Source of the DNA: Paguma larvata
Taxonomy: Eukaryota > Chordata > Mammalia > Carnivora > Viverridae
Direction of reading: 5' to 3'
DNA: 64,000 nt
Assembly: GCA_030068075.1 (NCBI GenBank)
Contig: CM057826.1
Location: 112,864,746-112,928,745, forward strand
The position numbers and the translations under genes are program-made. Below, piece by piece: positions 11,563 to 24,518 of the stretch (its first letter is position 1; every line of letters starts with the position of its first letter). A model generated the notes under the pieces. It had not been told where the DNA came from. It ran no database searches and worked only from the letters and a program-made list of their open reading frames with translations.

Positions 11563-13000
11563 TCGGGCAGTGTCACTTAGCAGCTGGACCACTTTCAAGA
11601 AGTTACTTACGTTCTCTTGGACTGCTTTCTTAGGTTTAAAATGGAGATTCTAAACTCTCCTGTGCCCACTTCCCTTGAGTAGTTCTGAGCACATGGAGAG
11701 AAAATGTATGTGAACTTGGTGAGGAAAATACTATAAAAATGTAAGGTGTGACCGTGAGCCTACTTTTCTGAAATGACCGTATGGCCATGACTTGGATTCC
11801 TTGGAGGGAAAGGGCTGCGATAAATGTAAAAGTGCTTGTGGCATTTTGATTTTTCTTTCTTCTCTCTCTAGGGAATTAGAATAATGGAGATGCTGCTACA
11901 GGAGCAGTGTGGTGCCCCCTTAGCCGAATAAAGAACCGTCAGTGAGTACCCACAACAAAATCAGAATTCATTGCTCCAGCCATGGTTTCAGGCTCTTAAG
12001 CCCTGTATTCTGCGTCAGCCTCCCTGGGCTGTTCGTGCTGTACATTTCCTAGCTACATGCAGAGGCTCTCGTCTCACAGGTGTTTCGTTTTCTGTTCAGT
12101 ATCTTCATTTACTTAGTTCTTTGATTTTCAGGGCAGTTTTGTACCGCGTGCTGGGTTACAACTGCATTCAAATTGTTGCAACCACTCAGCACAATCCAGG
12201 GTGATTGCGACCTGCAAGCTGCCTTAGATGTGTAGACTGCGGTTCAGGATTAACTGAAGCTTAATTTTATTGTTCTGGGAACAATGAAAGGAGGGTTTAA
12301 AGCGGTCTTTGAGGTAGGAAGGAAAACAAGGAAGGGGCATGTTTTGATGGGCCAGTGAAATAAATGTATTTTATCAGTCATTTATATACTTCCGCTGGTT
12401 GGCAGTGGCTGCCTGAAATGCCATTGAGAAGGATTCTGACGTTTTGAGCATAGTATCGGGCTCTGGGTAAGGGTGCCTTGAGTGATTAGCAATGTTGTCC
12501 ACGGGCAGAGGATGAGGTGGAGCACACGCCATCTCTAGTGTAGGACAAACGCTTTAGGGTTCATGGGTGGCAGGGGCAGTTTAGAGTTACTTAATTTTTT
12601 TTTCTTAAGTTTTTATTGTCTACATGAGGAAGGGTCTTGATAGTGGAAAGGGCAGAACAGAGTTACTTAAGAGAGAACCAAAGCCTAAAATAAATGAGTG
12701 TAATGGATTTGCATCTTACCAAATTTATTGGACTTAAATTTTTAATGTGTGAGAGAAGGTAAAACCATTGAGTAAAGCAAACGCTATCTTGGGTAATTCA
12801 TCATTACCCCAAATTTCCCTTATGTTGGCTTAAAATTGTAGGACACATGGTTTTCTGTAAGCAACCCTGGACTCTAATTGTGATCTCCAGTAAAGTTTGA
12901 GAACAGTTAATGAAAGAAAAAGCAAAATGAACATTTATGTACAAGTACTTCAGCACCGAGTGAATGCTGGCCAGATCTATGAATAGATTTATTCATTGCT
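11563..13000. other. unique non-coding sequence, nothing recognised
   Basis: No repeat family or exon recognised. The stretch 12590-12606 is a T-run. Confidence 0.4.
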
Positions 13001-13004
13001 GGGG

Positions 13005-13078
13005 AGGCTAAATAAGATAATTCCATTTAGCACAGGCACGGCACATGGCAGGTGCTCAAAAAATGTTGAAATGGAATC
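13005..13078 (+). mobile_element. MIR/L2 3' end fragment
   Basis: 'ggaggctaaataagataatt', 'cacggcacatggcaggtgct' and 'caaaaaatgttgaaatgg' match the shared MIR/L2 tail order. Only the terminal portion survives. Confidence 0.65.
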
Positions 13079-13299
13079 TAAATATGGCATGTTCCTACAT
13101 CCACTCTGCTCCTTGAGAACATTTTTATGAAGCATTTTTGTGAGGCTCACCAAGCACCTGTATTGCTCACGCACTTGGGCGAAGATCCCAGCTTATCCTG
13201 GAGGGTGGGATCTAAAGTCAGCTCCAAGTGAAATCAGAGACTGGGAGGGGACTCCACACAACCACACGTTGGTTTTTCGCACTTCGGGTTAATGATTTT

Positions 13300-13482
13300 G
13301 GAACATCATTCAACGTCAGAATCCTCTGGAAGATTTGTTAAGCGTAGAGCAGTGGGCCCCACTCTCGGAGTTTCTGAGTCAGGAGGTCTGGGGTGTGGTC
13401 CTAGGATTTGTGTTTCTAACAGGTTCCCAGGTGATGCTGCTGCTGCTGGGCCAGGGACCACACTTTGAGAACAATTGCTCTA
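13300..13482. mobile_element. MER5A hAT-Charlie MITE
   Basis: Nearly full-length: 'cagaatcctctggaagattt', 'gtgggccccactctcggagt', 'ctgagtcaggaggtctgggg', 'gtttctaacaggttcccagg', 'tgatgctgctgctgctgggc' and the end 'ccacactttgagaacaattg'. MER5A has no coding capacity and is extinct. This is the best-preserved DNA transposon in the window. Confidence 0.9.
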
Positions 13483-14154
13483 AATGAGGTCTCATCTCTG
13501 AGTGAAGATAGATTAAATATATGGGCACTGAGGAAGCTAATAGCTGGGATTTTCAAATTGTCGTCATGCAGTCTTTTGACTTTAGGTTAATCAGAGGAAT
13601 GATTTTCTTGGGTGGCTTTCCCCTGATTTTAGTGTCCCAGCCACTTATTTAACTGTTGGTTTGTTTGTTTTTTTTTCCTGCTTAAATGTTGACAAGCTCC
13701 ATACTGGTGTAGAGACCACTGAAAAGAACAGAGATGAGACTCACGCCAACTTGTGTTTTTGATTTAAAACGCTGTTAGTGAAATGAGCAAGTTAAACAAG
13801 CCTTACTCGTTGTCACAAGTACCCATGTTCTTGTTTTCTCGCTTGTTTTGTTTTTACTGTGGTTGGAAGCTGAGCCGTGAACTCAGGGCTCTGTATTGTT
13901 TCTAAAAGCAACTTTCTCTTCGCTTTCAAATGAAGTGGTTGAGGTCTGGCTGCTACCAGGAGTTCATTGAAGGACTGTTGCCTTCAGGGCATTTAATGCA
14001 GTGGAGTTTTTGAAGGATTTACCTAATTCAGACTGTTGTAATGCATGACCAGGTGTCTCAGGGTGGTACATGGGAAGTAAAGGGAATATCCTTTTACCAC
14101 ATGAGTCTACATGTACTGCAAATTAGAGCCTGTCGCTGCGGCTTTAAGCTTCTT

Positions 14155-14292
14155 TTCAATATCCACTTCATCGAAGTATTATTTACGTACAATTAAATTG
14201 ACCAATTCCAAGTGTACAGTTTGGGGGTTTTGATAAATATATGTAGTTATGTAAGCATCACAAAAATTGTGACATACAACACTTCATGGCTT
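14155..14292 (-). mobile_element. L1M 3' UTR fragment (antisense)
   Basis: 'caattaaattgaccaattcc', 'aagtgtacagtttgggggtt' and 'gttatgtaagcatcacaaaa' follow the reverse complement of old mammalian L1 3' UTRs. Both edges are truncated. Confidence 0.75.
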
Positions 14293-14509
14293 TGTGGTGC
14301 TGCAGTGTTTTTGCCAGCTTCTTACTTTCCTTTTTTTTCTTGACTATTACAAAGTTTTGGCAAGCTGGAAAAGTGCCTGTTTTAATGGAACTTATTCTGT
14401 TTTCAAAATTAGCTCTACAGATAATGGGAGAATGGTTGCAGGTTGGGGGAACTACTGTTTTTATGAGCAATGAAATGCCACATTAAAAGGAAAGGGGGGC
14501 AGGTATTAG

Positions 14510-14690
14510 GGCTCAGGCTGTAGAAGAAGGGTCAGTCAGTTATTGCCCTCAGGCCAAATCCAACCTGCTGTCTGCTTTTGTAAATAAAGTTTTATTGGCA
14601 CACAGCTACGTCCCTGGCTTTGTTCTGGCTACAACAGCAGAGTGAACAGCTGTGACAGAGAGCTCTTCTCCGGCAAAGCTTAAAATATTT
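14510..14690. mobile_element. hAT-like DNA transposon fragment, unnamed
   Basis: 'tttgtaaataaagttttatt', 'ggcacacagctacgtccctg', 'ctacaacagcagagtgaaca' and 'cttaaaatatttattgtcct' match a common mammalian repeat whose termini resemble CAGGGGTCGGCAAAC. I recognise the family but not its subfamily name. The terminal inverted repeats are not complete here. Confidence 0.65.
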
Positions 14691-16545
14691 ATTGTCCTTT
14701 AAGAAGAAGCTTTCTGTCCTGTAAGTTGTGAACGTGCCCTCTCCTAAATTAAGACCGGGGAGCCTGGTAGTGGTTGCTGAGCCTTCTTTACATTGCAGTT
14801 GGTCACATCCTACCTACATTCCAAAGTTGATGGCGTGACGGTTTATTTTTGTCTGTATTAGCTATAACATCACCCCTCGGCTGATTTTATTTTAAGGCAT
14901 AAAAAAAAGCATTGAAATTATCACAACACTGAACTTAAAATACCAGCAGCAGTGATCATTACAATTGCTTGTGAAGTTCCAGCGCACGTGCATAATGGAG
15001 TAGAAATGTGAGCATTTTGTGCAGCAGATAAAATAGCAGCTCTGTGATGTGGCAGTGGTCTAGGTGCTGGGTTCAGTCGGTGTACTCAGTTTGCCAGCTT
15101 TGAAATTTGGCATTTCTTAAAAAAACACAAAAACAAACATTCCATGGGGTTTGCATGAATGTGCCTAGGGAGACGTTATTGACTATTTTCATATCCTACC
15201 ACATTTCAACTTTGCATATTTTAAATTCACATAGAATGTGACCACCTTGTGTACGGTGCCCAGTCCTAAAGATACTCCCCAGAACTCTCTGGCCCGTGTA
15301 TCCACATGGGCATTTGAAAATTAGAAAGCTTAGAAGGTGATTTTATCATGAGCCAAAATGAAAGCGCATACATCTCACTAACTAATATGCTTGTGGTGTT
15401 GCTGCCGACACATCTGTGTGATAGATTTTTGATTTCCTGTCATTTTTGAATAAAACAAATAGCCCTGACATCCGTTTCTTCTTGCCGCTGGCAGCTGGGA
15501 GACGGGGCGCGGTGAGGTTTGATCACATAGCAGAGTTCTTTCACGCCAGAATGATTAAGACCTTCGTTTTAGCTGTATCTTAACTCCCCTTTGAACCAGC
15601 TACTCTGGGTAGCTGGACTTCATAAAATAAGGTGCTAGCTTTGTTCGAGGATCATTAGGAGGCAGAAATGTAGTTTCTTCCAGAATTATCCATAGTGCTA
15701 GAATTCAAGTGACCCTTAAGAGTCGCTTCAGATAAGAGGCAAATAATATTGATTGGTGAGACCTTTTTATAAGATGATAAAGGCGACTTGCTTTCTCTTG
15801 CAGGGGACCTGTGCTGTCCTGTTTTGCTCAAGAATCACTTCTTGGCCACAACACATGACTGATGCAGTTTTCTAAATTCAAGGTTAAGGATACACTGTCG
15901 GCAGCTTAAAGAAGAAGAGACCGTCGTTCTAGGACATGAAATGATACACTCCCTTGGGAGACTGCCTCAAGTAGTGGCACTCAGGGACATGAGACCTTCT
16001 AGCTGGATTTTTATGGCACAGTCTCTTTATGATTTACAAATAAAGGAAAAAAAAACATAGAAGGTGGCGTCTGCCCTTCTTCAGGATGTCCTACTGATTG
16101 CCTGGTGATGGTGTCAGGGAAGCCAAGGACGGGCTGGAGGCCTGGCAAGTGGTACTTGTGCCCGTATGTGCTCAGTCTCATTGCTCATGGGATTCATGAG
16201 AAGATCCTGGGATGGATAAAGGAGATAGACCTGATACCTGATGCATAGGTGATCTACAACAGAAAGGAATATACAAGGCCTGTGATGAACGAAGCTACAT
16301 TGAGAGTCATGTTTGGTTCTCATAAATTGGGAGCATTTGATGTCTACCCATAAGTCCTACTTAAGTGCCACCAGTATAGCTTTTATAATGTAACCTGTCC
16401 ACCATATGGTCTGGTCTTCTGAAAGAACATGGGACGGAGAGCGGGAAGGCAGGGGGCGACTTTGGGATTATGTGATATGGAGTGCATATCACGAACCTCT
16501 CTGTGTTTCCCTGGCAAGTGGGGCTACCTGGGCACAGGTGTTCTG
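14691..16545. other. unique non-coding sequence, nothing recognised
   Basis: No family assigned over about 1.85 kb. The low repeat content could hold conserved non-coding sequence, but conservation cannot be judged from one genome. Confidence 0.4.
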
Positions 16546-16549
16546 TATA

Positions 16550-16772
16550 GTGGTTAGACAGGGAAGGGAGTTTAGCGTGAAAAGCACAGGTTTGGGAATT
16601 TGATAGAATAAGTGTTACCACCCACTAGCTCAATGATTGATCATCTACATAATTTTCAAAGCTCCTTCTTTTTCATTGTACAACAAGGTTATAGAATTAA
16701 CTTTGTGAGGTTGTTGGACCGATTCGAGATCGTGTACATAGAGTGCCTGATATGCTGCCTGTTGCATAGTAG
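16550..16772 (+). mobile_element. MIR SINE
   Basis: Sense MIR order: 'gcgtgaaaagcacaggtttg', 'ccacccactagctcaatgat', 'ttttcaaagctccttctttt', 'gtgaggttgttgga', then 'atagagtgcctgatatgctg'. Heavily diverged. Confidence 0.6.
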
Positions 16773-17400
16773 TAGTACACAGACGCCATCACTACGCGAG
16801 ACCATTTTGCGAATGTACTTTTCAAATGTAATATAAGGTAGTATTACTGTTTGAAAATTAGGTGACAGTAGTTTGCATTTGCCATGATTGGAAGCCAAAA
16901 TAAAAGTGCATACTACCTAATAGGAAGCTTGAAGAGACGCAGTAGTTTGGAATTCATCTGCTTAAGATAAAAATTGGGCCATTACTGGAAAGTCTGGGGA
17001 AATTGTTCTTTTTTTAATATTTGAAAATTTTTCCACTTAGTGCAGTGATGAATATCAGAGCAATTTTATTTTTTATACAAGCCTGCCACTGTGAGCCTCT
17101 TCTTACTGTATTTGAGCTGTTTGTGCTGCTTGAGTTCTGTCCCTGAGGATAATTTCTTCTCATTTTCTTAGTGTCTCATTCTCCAGGTGTGTTGGAGAGA
17201 AAATGAATGGTAGAAACCAGAACAAAACTTTGACTTCCTTTACAGTTTGTCAGTGGCATTTGGTAGGCTTTTGGAATAAGAGAGCATTTCAAAAAATAAG
17301 AGGCGATGTAAATGATCTCAGAGGTGGGAGGTTAGAAACCCATATAACACTGAAATAAACTTAGTACATCCTCCCCAACAACCTGCATCTTTTGAAGCAG

Positions 17401-17583
17401 GAGTTCTCAGCCCTGGGTGTTCGTTACAATCCCCTAGGGAGCTTTATTAAAGTGCTCTTGCTGCCAAGGGTACATCCCAGAGCAATAAATACATCAGAAT
17501 CTCGGGGATTCTGGCTGGAACCCAGGCATCCGTACTTTTTAAAGCTCCCTAGGTGGTTCCAATAGGTTACCAGGGCTGAGAAC
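17401..17583. mobile_element. hAT-type MITE with long terminal inverted repeats
   Basis: The left end (gagttctcagccctggg) and the right end (ccagggctgagaac) are inverted copies. The inner arms 'ctagggagcttt' and 'aaagctccctag' also pair. The length of about 183 bases and the TIR sequence fit a hAT-Charlie MITE. The subfamily is not assigned. Confidence 0.8.
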
Positions 17584-17693
17584 ACGAGAGTGAATTCTCG
17601 GTGATGTTTCAGACATTATCTGATTTCTTTCTGAACACCTGAGGTAGGAAAGGGTCTTTGTAGCAAGAATTTTTGTGATAAATACAAAGAGTG

Positions 17694-17872
17694 GGGTGCC
17701 TGGGTAGCTCAGTCAGTTCAGTGTCTAACATTTGGTTTTGGTCAGGTCAAGGGTCATGGAGCCCCTCATCAGGCTCCATCCTGACAGTGCGGAGCCTGCT
17801 TGGGATTCTGTCTTTCTCTGCCCCTCCCATGCACTCTCTCAAAATAAATAAATAAACTTAAAAAAGAAATTA
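17694..17872 (+). mobile_element. SINEC with target-site duplication
   Basis: The head 'ggggtgcctgggtagctcag' is followed by a CT-rich body and an AAATAAATAAATAAACTT-like tail. The 8-base duplication AAAGAGTG flanks it at 17686-17693 and 17873-17880. The copy is shorter than its relatives through internal loss around the B-box region. A pol III A-box-like element overlaps the head. Confidence 0.93.
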
Positions 17873-17880
17873 AAAGAGTG

Positions 17881-18682
17881 AAGCAGAAAGAGGCTGAATT
17901 TTTCCTAATTCCTTGAAACTGGGGTGGCCAATGCAAATGGCTTTGGGGACCTGGCAGGTGATCCGATGAGTCAGGCAGGCTGGTGGCCCCTTGGGAGACC
18001 CTGGGAACGCACACCTGTGGAAAGGCGGACAACCGCTGCCTGGCTCTGGCACACTGTTGCCACTGGCTGGTTTTCCTAGGTACTCTAATTTCTGGTTTTA
18101 CAGGAAAAGGCATTTTTTTTTTTAAAGAAAAGAATTCTCCCAATTTTTACATGCTGGCAGTAATTCAGAATTGTTTAGAACATTGTGCTGGCCAAACAAA
18201 ACATGTTTTCCAGTAGTTTCCAGCCTCTGCCTCAAGAGTGTTGAGGCCTAGCCTAAACATCCCAGCCAGTTTGTAATCGATTTGCATCTCCTTGTTCTGG
18301 TTGGAAGCTACGCACAGCCTCTTCTCCAAGCCTGCTTTGAGAGTATTTCCCTCCCATTCCCAAGAAATCCTCTGGACTTGCTTCAGACACTTATCCTCAG
18401 TATTTTTTTTTAAGCCCTCTGCAGGCATGCATTGCTTCAAGCTTCACATATATGGGTTAGAATTCTTAGGCTCTTTTTAACATTAATTAGAGCTTGTTAG
18501 AGTTTATTTCTATAACATGTCAGAATCCTTTTCCTGTGAGAAAACATGCAGAAATGTCAAAATCAGTAGTACTGCCTTCCTGGGCATCTTAGGAACCCAA
18601 GTGGGAAGGGGCTAGTTCACAGACAGGGCCAGTCTCCTCCTGACCGCATGTGGCCGGGCCTAAATCTCAAAGCAATGATCTT
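17881..18682. other. unique non-coding sequence, nothing recognised
   Basis: No repeat family or exon recognised. The 124-codon minus frame at 17769-18143 begins inside unique sequence and ends in the SINEC, so it is not a gene. Confidence 0.45.
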
Positions 18683-18875
18683 GTTCGGTGATTCCCACAC
18701 TTCTCCTTGTACCAGAAATCCTCAGGGGAGGTGTGCTAAATGCAGGTCCCAGGCCCTCCCCCAAGGTTCTGATTCCCGAAACCTCATTTGGGGCCGGGGG
18801 GATCTACATTTTAAGGCAAGTTCACCAGGAGATTCAGCCGTGCTGTCCCACAGACCGTATTTGAGAAGCGCTGAT
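18683..18875. mobile_element. hAT-Charlie MITE (MER5-like)
   Basis: 'gtgattcccacacttctcct', 'caggtcccaggccctccccc', 'aggttctgattcccgaaacc', 'ctacattttaaggcaagttc' and 'gtatttgagaagcgctg' follow the MER5-group order from one terminus to the other. Diverged. Confidence 0.7.
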
Positions 18876-21215
18876 TTGGGGACAGCATTTTTGCCCTCCA
18901 TGTCTCCTATTGTGCAAAAAGGTTTTGCGATCAGTTGGGCCCACTGCTCCATGCAGCTGACCATTCAGGATACAACATAAAGTTCTTATGCTCAGATAAG
19001 CTGACTTTAGCTATCCTATGTGATTAAGGTGCTTTGACCATGAAGGGGCTTTTACGGTTTCAATCATACATGGATAAAAAAGGGTGCTCTATTCTTTTTA
19101 TATAAATTGCTTTGTGTATTATATAAGCAGTATATGTGTAGTGATATCCCTTTATCCCTATTTCAGACATTGTAGGGTGCATGGTTGTAGACAAGGCAAG
19201 GTTATTCTTTTAAGTTGCACGTCTTTTTTTCATTTTAATCATTTACATTGTAACACTTAATTTGGTATATGTTTCCCTGCCTTCACAAACAATCTGCTAA
19301 AAATAATGAAAAAATTAAGGTCATCACGTATGTTTTTCACTCTTTCAGGTCCTGTTTGGGTTTGCGAAAGCCCCTCAGTGAATGGCTCTGCTCTTTGAGA
19401 TCTGCAGTGGTTTTTGCGGTGTGTCTTTTCACTCGCTGTGACCTGTTGTCCTTTCTTCTGCTGTTCCACTCCCCTGCCTCTAGCAACCTTCCTCTCCTTC
19501 TTTATGGGGTTGAGAAATCATGTCATTGCATACTATATGTCCAGTAACAGTAAACAGGACCAAACGAGGCTTTGAGAGGTGTTTTTCTGAGGACAGGGAA
19601 ATGAATGGGCTTTGCTGCCTTGACTTGATGATGTTATTTTACCGTAACTTCCTGATTCTTAACTACAGCTGTCAAGTCTTTGACCTCAAGGTAAGTGAGA
19701 TGATGCTACACATGCTTTCTTTTGACCTGGAAGCCATTTTCTCCCTCAATTGTGTTAGTGTTTTTATATGTACAGTTGTATAATGTGAAACATAAGTAAA
19801 TTAAATTCAAACGAACATTTCTTAGGCCACGTTTTTGCGCAGTATGAAGTATTTTTGATTCAGCATTTTTGTGATTTAGAACTATAAATGAGTAGTATGG
19901 TTATGAAATTCAGTCCTGTAGACATTCTGAAAGAAGTGTGTTATGACTAATACTTATGCATGACTTTTGCTTTCTTGGGGGGTATCCCTTGACTCAGCAG
20001 GGCTCGTGTTTATCATTGGTAGTGATGATCCCATTGTTTTGCAACAGCCCCAGATGAGGCTGTTATACCAACCATATGATGTTAGCTCCCTGCTTGCGCC
20101 AAGGTGAGCCATTAAAGTTTCTCCCAGCAATAAGCAGAGGCTACTTTTATTGGGTGATCTGAGTGGGCCTTGTGCTAATGGAGCCAAGGTCCAGGGTCGG
20201 CAGGAGAATTGAAGCACAAACAGCAGCATGAAGTCATGTGATCCCCCGAGAGGGAGGCATGGCCGCTGCTAGTTGACTTGTGAGGCTCAGCTCTCTTTTC
20301 TGTACTTTGTTTCTGTGAGATTTCCACGAGATCCTTTTACTTGTCTGCTTTTTACCTGGGTGTATCTGAGTGGCTTTCTGAGCCTTGTTTTCAAGATCCC
20401 TTGTCCAAGCCCTGCCGGTGTCTTTCTTTTGTTAGATCCTGGGTGCCTTAAGTGGTAGAGTCCTTGGTTCAAGCAGCATTTATTGAACACCTATTATGTT
20501 CAAGAAAAAAAGGAAGATATATCTCGTTTTGACTTGATCCAGGGGTTTCTAGAAGGCTTACACTACCATTATACGGACAGATGCAGCCGTGGGTATTGAT
20601 GGTAAGACCAAACACATGTGCCTCCTGAGTAAATCAAACAATGATTGCTTATTTAAAGGATGCCAGAAAAAAAAAAATCAGCCCAGTGGGGAGCTCAGCA
20701 CTTAAATGTATAGCTTGGTGGCCCTGAAGCCTCACCAGCATATTTCATGGTTGTGAACGATTCTGTCTGAATTAGTGAGGGGCACATCCCAAGAAACGAA
20801 GATACCTTTTCGAAGACAACCAGTTTTCTCTAGAATCAGCCTTATATAGAGAGGGGGAGCTGCCCTGCATGAGCCCACCTCCTCATCTGAGCCACATAGA
20901 AAATTCACATTTATCTTTTACTTTCAGACTGTTCTGACTTTTAGAGCCTGATCCAAGCACATTTCTGAATTCAGGGCTGCAGGATCACCGTAGTGTTTTC
21001 CTGATATCTGGGTGGGGCCTGCTAACTAGTGTGGACTAATCCCGCAAACCCCAAAACTTTCCCACAAGCATTAGACAGACCGGGGCAGATACAGAGGTGG
21101 AATCCTAAGAATGACAAATGTAGTACGATGGGGGCTTGGAATATAAGTATTAACTTAATGGGATAATTTATAGAAATTTAAAATGTGATATTTAAATTTT
21201 TACATGCAGTATTTC
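18876..21215. other. unique non-coding sequence; trace of L2 near 20470
   Basis: Mostly unassigned. At 20472-20502 'gcagcatttattgaacacct' followed by 'attatg' looks like a short antisense L2 end. No exon is supported; the frames seen lack motifs and splice context. Confidence 0.4.
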
Positions 21216-21219
21216 CTGC

Positions 21220-21355
21220 ACACCTTGACTGCCAATCAGAACCTTCTGGGTAGCTTTAAGACACACTGATGCCTGGGTCCCAGCCCCAGAGTGTCAAGAT
21301 TGTAGCCCTGGCATTAGGATTGTGTAAAGCCCTCCAGCTGATTCTGAAGCCATGG
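21220..21355. mobile_element. hAT-type MITE fragment
   Basis: 'gccaatcagaaccttctggg', 'tgatgcctgggtcccagccc', then 'ctccagctgattctgaagcc' follow the central and right parts of MER5/MER58-type MITEs. The family is a guess at group level. Confidence 0.55.
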
Positions 21356-24220
21356 ATGGAAATTCCTACCATTGTCAGAACTAATGTCTGTTGTTCCCTG
21401 AGTGGGGGCCCTTAAGAAGCCAGCAGGAGGAGAGATGGAAATGTGAGACCTCTCCCTTCTAGTGATTTGCCTCTAAGTCTTCAGAGAACTATAATTTACC
21501 ATCCAAGAAAAAAGTGTTCCAGTGTCTCATAAATGCTAGTAGGGAAAAAGTGATCCTAAAAATACTACACCATGTGTAGTTTTCTTTGTTGTCATCAAAG
21601 TTTGAGTTGCATTTGTTGGAACAGAATCCGGTGCAGAAAAAGGATCCCATAATAACTCCAGACCCTTGCTTGTCTCAAAGGGTTAACCTGAGTAACTGCA
21701 CTTCCAGACCTTAAGATGTAGCTCTCCAAGCTATGGACAGGCGTGCTGTGCAGGAGGCGGCAGAGACAAAATAGCAGCCACCATCCTGTTAAATTAAACT
21801 CCATGGAGCTATTCTCCAGCACTCTCGGAGAAGGTTAGAGCCATTTCGTGCCTGCCATCTGTTAGGCTGCTGATGGAATCATTACTTCTTTGTGTTGGTG
21901 CCAGGATGAACTTTTAGATCCGATGACGAAGGAGAAAATGCTAACCGTTCAGTTGTATGCTTTGGTTTTCTTATTTTGAGTTTAGCTGGCCCCCTAAATT
22001 CACAAGTCCATCATTTGTGCCAACAATTGAAATTTCCTCATTGCCAATTGTTTTTAGAGGTTTAGGGGAAATTACTTTCTGGGCTGAAGCACCTTTGTTA
22101 TTTGTGTTTAAGGATGTAGCCAATGATCTCGTCAAAAGCAAAGTCATTCTTGTAAATCGGTCAAAAAAAATTTTTTTCCCCAGTCTCCAGGATACGAGGT
22201 TTACATAAAACACCCAGAAAGAATTTAATGGATGAATTACCCCAGAGTCTAGTCATTGTCACCGGAAACAGGATATGGGGTAGGGAGAGGGAGAGAGAAA
22301 GGGGAAAAGTCTATCGGGGTTATACCTGCCACTGAGTAGATTAGGGTGGCCATGAGGAAAATTCGGTTGTCTTTCACAAATGACATTTTAGAGAATTAGC
22401 GGATATAGCATGGAGGTTTAGAGCCTCAATTCATGTGTTGCTTTTCCCCCCGCTCTGTTCATATTCATAGATACAGGAAAAAAGAAGTTTAATGTAGATT
22501 TCTCCTGGTATCATAGTGTTTGGATCTGAAGACTTTGGAAAACTTAGAGTCACATCTGAGGCACTAGATGGCTACAGTTTTTAATTACAGTTTTAAATCA
22601 GATTAAACGATGCATCAGATTACAGTTGGAACTCTTCCAGCGTGGAGAGTCATCTCTTTCTATGTGCGAAGTCAGAAGCTAGCATTGTAACTATTTCCTT
22701 AGGTGTTAATTGTTCTGTCAAGTGCTATGAGAACCGTTTCTTCCTGGAAAAAAAGTGCTAACAATGTTTTTGGGCCTTAATAAGGCAAGGATTTTACAGA
22801 GGAGAATTGGGGAAGAGCAGAGTGTCGGCGAGGCCTTTATTTCCCCCCTGATCTGCCTCTGAAATCTCTTCCTGGGGATTGTCACCTGCAGTTTTCTAAA
22901 CAGGCTGTTTGTGCCCTTGGGAATAGATAGTTGTCTCTATGAGGGATGTACGAAGCCACAGGTTGGATGACCAGAATGCTCCTCTCAGAGGATTCCTTTT
23001 GCTCAAAGATATGTGGGGAACCTTGTTTTTATATTAAAACAAACATACAACCATATAACTTTGTAGAATATAAAATTAGAATGGATCCTTAATTTAAAAA
23101 AAAAAAAAGAAGACTTAACGTCCTTTTGCTTGGAGCACTGCTTAGGATGTGGCCTAATACATAGCAGGTGTTATAGTAGATTGACTCTAATGGAAATACC
23201 GAAGAGTGGCAATTACACGTACTTCAGCCTGCTACAGGCGCCTGCAGTTAGTACATCCCGAATGCTCCAGGACTGTCTTCTGCTAGTGAGAGTCACATTC
23301 CTCTCTGGGAACGTCGGAGAAGCCGTGATGTAGGCCACTTGGATCCCTGAGAACTCCCAGAATTCCTGTGTCCCTCACAGTCTGCCTTGAATCCCAGCAG
23401 CATGGCCTTGCCTGCCAATATCTTGTGATACAAAATGGGGCAAATATCCTGTAAACTTGGGCAAGCCTTGGCGTCATGGGCATCACGGACTATGTAGAGG
23501 GCTGAGTTAATGTACAACTCTTAGTTGTTGGGGAGGTACAGAAGTCAGAAGAGTGTTTTTTTTAAATATTAAAGTTCAAAGTATTTTTCTCTCATTTGGT
23601 GGGAGGTAGTCGTGTTTCCTCTTTTGTTAAGAGAAAACACTAGTCAGGCAAATGTTGTTTGTCAATATAATGTTTTGGGACATATTGTTTTTCCCTAAAT
23701 GGAGGCAATTCAGATACACCTATATAAATGCTGCTTTTCTAACCAGTCTGTCTACAGTGCTTGCTTAAGTCAGGGTGTTCGTTAAAATCCGTGAGAAGGG
23801 GTATAATTAGTCTTGATGGGGTCAAATAACAAATACAAGGAAAAAAATTAATGAAGCGGTGTTTTGATTCTTGATTCTTGTAATTATAGTGGTGCGGCTG
23901 GTTCCCCTACAGTGAAGCTTTTACCATTTCCAATAATAAATGTCTTTTCTGGTTGTATTCTCTCAGATACGTTTTAACTGTCATCTAGATGGAAATTGCA
24001 TGGCACTTGCCAGCAGGAATAACCTTTACTTTTATTTACAAAACACATATATTTCTATTGAGAATACCAGTGATGGTAGTACCTCAGCTTCTTTGTTGCA
24101 AGAACATGTCACGGTCAGATCTGAATTTCCCTTCACAAAAGTGAAATATGACTATATACTGGGTAATAGACTAAGACTAAGATGAAAATACAAATCTGAG
24201 CATTGATTCAATACTCAGGT
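21356..24220. other. unique non-coding sequence with a bidirectionally open segment
   Basis: No family is assigned except a possible L2/MIR tail at 23125-23180 ('aatacatagcaggtgttata'). The segment 21957-22213 is open on both strands for about 80 codons each, without recognisable protein motifs. Purine-rich sequence lies at 22278-22309. Confidence 0.4.
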
Positions 24221-24224
24221 ATAT

Positions 24225-24415
24225 CCCAGAAACCTAAATTGGAGTCCTGGTTCTGTTATGTCCTAGACGTGTACATAAGTTCTCAAAGCTTTGTTTTGTT
24301 CATATGGGAGGGAAAATAATAGGACCTCTTTTTTAGGGTTGTTGAAAGGATGAAGTGAGCCCAAGACATGTAAAAACTGTTGGAACAGTGCCCGGCATGT
24401 GGTAAACACTCAGCA
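24225..24415 (+). mobile_element. MIR SINE
   Basis: Sense MIR: 'ggagtcctggttctgttatg', 'acataagttctcaaagcttt', 'ggttgttgaaaggatgaagt', 'ggaacagtgcccggcatgtg', 'gtaaacactcagcag'. Well-ordered, moderately diverged. Confidence 0.85.
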
Positions 24416-24518
24416 GTCTCTGGAAGAGATTGCATTAAGTCGGTGTTCTTTAAATGTTTGGCAGAATTCTCCAGTGAAACCAGGCCTTAAGATTTCTGTT
24501 CGAGGCAGATTTGTTGTT

